Of a stretch of 10,201 bases of DNA, positions 6,795 to 10,201 are shown piece by piece. The translations under genes were made by a program, and so were the position numbers. Where the stretch lies: positions 1 to 10,201 of the forward strand of contig CADBTX010000312.1 in assembly GCA_902797705.1 (NCBI GenBank), in the 5' to 3' direction. The notes beneath the pieces were generated by a model. That model saw nothing but the letters and a program-made list of their open reading frames with translations, did not search any database and was not told where the DNA came from. Each line of letters opens with the position of its first letter. Within the stretch, counting starts at the first letter, position 1. The stretch comes from an uncultured Lachnospiraceae bacterium (GTDB lineage Bacteria > Bacillota > Clostridia > Lachnospirales > Lachnospiraceae).

Positions 6795-8584
6795 AAAAAA
6801 TCTCTGGCATCGCATTGACTTTCCTTGCCCCTGTTTTCATCTTCTTTCTTTTTCAGAGTTACATCCAGTTCCTTCCAACGGGGATAAAGGCAGTAAACGC
6901 ACTGTTCTCCTGCCTTTGGATGGAGTCTTTATGCTTATGCCTTGTCTTTATCACGGGAAGCATAAAGATCCCCCTGTCGATAACAGCTGGTTTTTTCATG
7001 ATCCTGGGTATAGCGGAGTTTTACGTATACAGGTTCCGGGATTCCTTTTTGACGCCCATTGATCTGTTTTCATTCGGAACGGCCATGAACGTGGCTTCAA
7101 ATTATGATTTCACGCCCTCGGCAGCATTTATTGCCGTGACGGCGCTCTTTATCCTGCTGATCATCCTTATCCTGCTTTTCTGCCCTTCTTTGAAAAGCTT
7201 CCCTATGTTTAAGGAACTGAAGCCGAGGGTGTTTGCGTTTCTCGCCGCACTGCTTGTTTTCCTGGGTCTCACTCACTATCTGAGGCACTACGAAAGCCTG
7301 GGTGTAAAGCTCCTCGTGATAGACGAGAACGCCTTCCATTCCTTCAGGAACAATAAGCGTGAGGGGGCTATCATAAGGCTCCTCTACGATTCCGGCTACC
7401 TTTTCGTAAATAAGCCCTCGGGCTACTCGGAGAAGGAGGCGGCGGAGATCCTTGATTCCTACGGCGAAAAGGCCGATACCGCCGTGACAGAGGAACTGCC
7501 GGATATAGTGGTGGTCATGAATGAATCCTTCTCGGATCCCAGACTCGTTGGCCCCCTTGAGACAAATGAGGATTATATGCCTTTTATCCACTCCCTTCAG
7601 GAGGGACATGAGGATACGGTAACGGGTGTGATCAATGTCTCGGTTCAGGGGGGCAATACGCCTAATTCCGAATTTGAATTCCTGACCGGGAATTCCATGG
7701 CTTTTCTTCCAAAGGGCAGTATTCCCTTCCAGCAGTACATCTCAAGGGATATCCAGTCCATTCCCAGATACCTCTCTTCCATGGGGTATGAGACCCTGGC
7801 CATGCATCCCTATTATTCCAATGGATGGAACCGGACCCGGGCCTATCCCTTCCTCGGTTTTTCGGACATGAAGTTTTTGGAGTATTTTGAGGATATGGAT
7901 CCGGAGTATGTGAGAAAGTATATCTCCGACAGCTTCTTTTCCGATGTGATAATGGATGAGGTGGAGAAAAGAAATGACGACGGACCGGTCTTTTCCTTTA
8001 ACGTGACAATGCAGAATCACAGCGCATATATCAAGGATTATGACAATCTTAAAAAGGATATAAAGATCATTGCGGAAGAGGGCACACCCTATGTGGACGT
8101 GCTGGAAAAATACCTTGATCTTGTGAAGCTTTCCGACGGAGCCTTCCGGAAGATGGTGGAGCACTACAGTGAAGTGGACAGAAAGACGCTGCTCGTGTTC
8201 TTCGGAGACCATCAGCCTCCCACGGATAATTTTGAACCGGTATTCCATAATCTCGGAACGGACAGGAGAAACTTAAGCGAAGAGACAGGCTGGGATATCT
8301 ACAAGGTTCCCTTTGTCATCTGGGCGAATTATGACATAGAGGAAGAAAAGGATCTGGAGATAAGCCTGAATTACCTCGGGAATCTGGTGCTGAAAAAGGC
8401 GGGTATCCCCCTTTACGACTACAGAGTGTTCACGGATGAGTTTTCAAAGAAGGTGCCTGTGCTGTCGGCTGTAAGGACAGTGGACGACAAAGGTAACAGC
8501 CGTAATCTTTCGGAAACGGACGTGGATCTGAGCGAATATGAAAGGCTTCAGTACTATGAGTTATTCGACAGAAAGACCGAATAA
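6773..8584 (+). CDS. LtaS-like membrane phosphoglycerol transferase (sulfatase fold)
   Basis: This 603-aa membrane protein belongs to the LTA synthase / MdoB family, which transfers glycerol-phosphate from phosphatidylglycerol to an outer-surface acceptor. About five hydrophobic segments lie near residues 11-33, 42-61, 66-86, 117-138 and 152-170, followed by an extracytoplasmic sulfatase-fold domain. Catalytic features are E251 in V-V-M-N-E-S-F-S-D, the nucleophile T296 in G-G-N-T-P-N-S-E-F-E-F, H345 in M-H-P-Y-Y, N415-H416 in T-M-Q-N-H-S-A-Y and D479-H480 in F-F-G-D-H-Q-P-P. The spacing of 251 to 296 equals that of E255 and T300 in S. aureus LtaS (literature numbering from memory). GTG 6773 has AAGGAGG seven bases upstream and overlaps the SDR gene by 22 bp; GTG 6791 is a weaker alternative. 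A paralogue follows at 9432. The acceptor, lipoteichoic acid or another glycan, is unknown. Confidence 0.85.
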   Translation: MVQRESVKKISGIALTFLAPVFIFFLFQSYIQFLPTGIKAVNALFSCLWMESLCLCLVFITGSIKIPLSITAGFFMILGIAEFYVYRFRDSFLTPIDLFSFGTAMNVASNYDFTPSAAFIAVTALFILLIILILLFCPSLKSFPMFKELKPRVFAFLAALLVFLGLTHYLRHYESLGVKLLVIDENAFHSFRNNKREGAIIRLLYDSGYLFVNKPSGYSEKEAAEILDSYGEKADTAVTEELPDIVVVMNESFSDPRLVGPLETNEDYMPFIHSLQEGHEDTVTGVINVSVQGGNTPNSEFEFLTGNSMAFLPKGSIPFQQYISRDIQSIPRYLSSMGYETLAMHPYYSNGWNRTRAYPFLGFSDMKFLEYFEDMDPEYVRKYISDSFFSDVIMDEVEKRNDDGPVFSFNVTMQNHSAYIKDYDNLKKDIKIIAEEGTPYVDVLEKYLDLVKLSDGAFRKMVEHYSEVDRKTLLVFFGDHQPPTDNFEPVFHNLGTDRRNLSEETGWDIYKVPFVIWANYDIEEEKDLEISLNYLGNLVLKKAGIPLYDYRVFTDEFSKKVPVLSAVRTVDDKGNSRNLSETDVDLSEYERLQYYELFDRKTE

Positions 8585-9425
8585 TAGTATACGTATACGG
8601 ACTGTCGGACTGGTTCTCTTCCTCATTGTGATGTTTTTTATCATCTTTTATTACACAAAGAGGAGCGTGGACGACAGGGGCTACGACTGGGTAAAGGATA
8701 ACAGATACATAGTCCATGCCCTGGGAGGGATAGATTCGGATTCCTATACAAACAGCAGGGAGGCCCTTCTTAATTCCTATGAAAAAGGCGGAAGGGTGAT
8801 AGAAGCCGACATCGAATACACCTCAGACGGTGAGCTGGTGCTCATACATAACTGGAAAAAGAAGACATTGAGAGATGTCCTTGGGTATGAGACGGACAGG
8901 GATGAGGAAGCCCTTGGTCTTGAAGAGTTTAAGAAGCGGAAGATCTACGGAAAATACAGTACCATGACCTTCAGGGAGCTTATGGAGTTCATGGGTGAAC
9001 ATGAGGACATGATGCTGGTGCTGGACGGAAAGTATGAGGAGAGGGATGATGTCCTCATGGAGTACGGAGACATCCTGAAGATCGCAGATGAGTACGGGGA
9101 GGATATAAAGGACAGGCTGATCCCCCAGATCTATAACGAGGAAATGTATGATGTGATCATGGAACTAAATGACTGGAAGTCCGTGATCTTTACCTGGTAC
9201 AAGCTTGATCAGGATACTCTGGATCCGGAAGAGATCTTTGAGTTTTGTGACCAGCATGATATCAGGGTATGCACCATGGAGGACTCCCGGGAAAATCCGC
9301 TGATAGACAGGACCGCATCAAAGTACGGGATCAGTATCTACGTACATACGGTTAATGACGAAGCACAGAGGGACAGATTGTTTGATTCCGGAGTGGCCGG
9401 GATCTATACGGATTTTTTATTCTGA
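8538..9425 (+). CDS. Membrane-anchored GDPD-like phosphodiesterase, divergent active site
   Basis: This 295-aa protein has one N-terminal membrane segment (about 22-40, T-V-G-L-V-L to F-Y-Y-T) after a short basic tail, and a TIM-barrel domain of the glycerophosphodiester phosphodiesterase type, probably on the outer face. The canonical first motif H-R-G is replaced by H60-A-L-G-G. T71-N72-S73-R-E-A, E89-A-D91 and T-S-D-G-E-L-V-L-I-H104 follow the family pattern, but the usual H-D reads H104-N105. D163-G-K165 stands where E-x-K is usual. The C-terminus has 'V-H-T-V-N-D' and ends G-I-Y-T-D-F, both as in GDPDs. It overlaps the preceding gene by 47 bp; ATG 8556 is an alternative start and neither has a strong Shine-Dalgarno. 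GDPDs such as GlpQ trim glycerol-phosphate polymers, so a role in turnover or editing of the neighbouring enzymes' product is plausible but inferred. Confidence 0.75.
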   Translation: MKGFSTMSYSTERPNNSIRIRTVGLVLFLIVMFFIIFYYTKRSVDDRGYDWVKDNRYIVHALGGIDSDSYTNSREALLNSYEKGGRVIEADIEYTSDGELVLIHNWKKKTLRDVLGYETDRDEEALGLEEFKKRKIYGKYSTMTFRELMEFMGEHEDMMLVLDGKYEERDDVLMEYGDILKIADEYGEDIKDRLIPQIYNEEMYDVIMELNDWKSVIFTWYKLDQDTLDPEEIFEFCDQHDIRVCTMEDSRENPLIDRTASKYGISIYVHTVNDEAQRDRLFDSGVAGIYTDFLF

Positions 9426-9431
9426 TCATAT

Positions 9432-10201
9432 ATGGATACTTTTGAAAAGCAGAACAATGAACAGGGAAAAGAAGGAATAAGGGATGCTGTCATATTTTTA
9501 TGCTATCCCGTGGTCTTTTTCTTTCTCACCTCCCTTACCATGTTTGACGACATCTTTAAGATAAGATGGAAGACCATGGCAGTGAATATCCTTTTCTATG
9601 AGCTGCTGCTTTTTCTTCTATTCTGCATCTTTAATAAGGCAAAGACCGCTATCAGGACAGAGCTCGTATTGCTGTGGCTCCTCGGTATAGCAAACGCCTA
9701 TGTCTACAGATTCAGACGAAGCTTCATAAGGCCCTGGGATCTTACCTCCATAGGAACCGCAAAAAATGTGGCTCTGAACTACGATTACACCCCGGAGATC
9801 AGGATGGTGATATCGGGGGTTATAATGGTCCTCTTATTTATCCTGGCCCGCTTCTGTACCCTGGAGGCCGGGAAACTCTTTAAGGAAAAGCTTTTCCTAA
9901 GAGCGGCGGGGGCCCTTGTCTCAATACTTCTGATCATATCAATGTGCTTCCTTGTCCAGAGAAATACGGTCAAGGATATGCTTGGGATCTACACGGTTCT
10001 CTTCGATTCAAAGGGAATGATGAGAAAGAACGGCATGGCGCTGAATTTCATGTATCAGATGAAGTACCTTAAGGTTGAAAAGCCATCGGGATACGATAAG
10101 GAGGCAGAGAGTGAGATACTTTCTTCCTATGAAGAGGATACAAAGGCGCCGGAAAACATGCCGGATATCATCGTTATCATGAACGAGGCCTTTTCCGACC
10201 C
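9432..10201 (+). CDS. Second LtaS-like phosphoglycerol transferase, N-terminal part (3' end outside window)
   Basis: The frame opens at ATG 9432, six bases after the GDPD-like stop, and stays open to the window edge, giving 256 complete codons. About five hydrophobic segments lie near residues 18-37, 50-68, 77-94, 124-142 and 157-175. The protein is a paralogue of the gene at 6773. Shared elements include Y-V-Y-R-F-R-x-S-F then P-x-D-L-x-S-x-G-T-A and N-Y-D-x-T-P, the K-P-S-G-Y linker, and M-P-D-I-I-V-I-M-N-E-A-F-S-D with metal-ligand candidate E252. The nucleophile threonine and the D-H site lie beyond the window, so catalytic competence cannot be judged. No clear Shine-Dalgarno precedes the ATG; reinitiation after the preceding stop is likely. 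The next in-frame ATG (9539) would cut into the first membrane segment and is unlikely. Confidence 0.85.
   Translation, partial: MDTFEKQNNEQGKEGIRDAVIFLCYPVVFFFLTSLTMFDDIFKIRWKTMAVNILFYELLLFLLFCIFNKAKTAIRTELVLLWLLGIANAYVYRFRRSFIRPWDLTSIGTAKNVALNYDYTPEIRMVISGVIMVLLFILARFCTLEAGKLFKEKLFLRAAGALVSILLIISMCFLVQRNTVKDMLGIYTVLFDSKGMMRKNGMALNFMYQMKYLKVEKPSGYDKEAESEILSSYEEDTKAPENMPDIIVIMNEAFSD

Noticed and set aside
6276..6815. Minus-strand open frame of 179 codons opposite the epimerase gene
   Set aside because: It is antisense to strongly conserved SDR motifs and shows no protein-like domain.
7097..8248. Two minus-strand open frames (7097-7609 and 7742-8248) opposite the first LtaS-like gene
   Set aside because: Both are opposite conserved catalytic and membrane segments and have no independent support.
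9674..9883. + strand 69-codon open frame in another frame
   Set aside because: It sits inside the second LtaS-like gene (9432 to window end), whose frame encodes membrane segments matching the paralogue at 6773.

Overview
The window looks like Firmicutes chromosome, most plausibly a Lachnospiraceae-type anaerobe. The evidence is purine-rich Shine-Dalgarno sequences, medium GC, frequent ATA (Ile) and AGG/AGA (Arg) codons, tightly packed co-directional genes and two LtaS-like enzymes. The family assignment is inference; no rRNA or other taxonomic marker is present. All supported genes lie on the + strand.

Layout. Positions 2-244 hold the C-terminal end of a probable LysR-type regulator. A 172-bp gap follows, with a dyad, an extended -10 promoter candidate and a good ribosome binding site. 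Next is metY (417-1697), an O-acetylhomoserine sulfhydrylase. A long perfectly paired hairpin (1755-1795) separates it from the rest, and a consensus extended -10 (TGTTATAAT) begins five bases after the hairpin.

From there a single dense gene train runs off the right edge. In order it encodes a CE4 polysaccharide deacetylase without a signal peptide, a NeuB-type nonulosonate synthase, a NeuC-type hydrolysing UDP-GlcNAc 2-epimerase, a NeuA-type CMP-nonulosonate cytidylyltransferase, a WbpP/TviC-like UDP-GlcNAc 4-epimerase, an LtaS-like phosphoglycerol transferase, a membrane-anchored divergent GDPD-like protein, and a second LtaS-like protein cut by the window end. Gaps are at most 57 bp and several genes overlap.

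Working model (inference). NeuC, NeuB and NeuA convert UDP-GlcNAc to ManNAc, then Neu5Ac, then CMP-Neu5Ac. The SDR supplies UDP-GalNAc. The deacetylase may remove an N-acetyl group from a cytoplasmic intermediate. The two LtaS-like enzymes and the GDPD-like protein would act outside the membrane, adding and trimming phosphoglycerol on a surface glycan. The pairing of a sialic-acid-type sugar module with an LtaS-GDPD-LtaS module is the most interesting aspect. No glycosyltransferase, flippase or polymerase lies inside the window.
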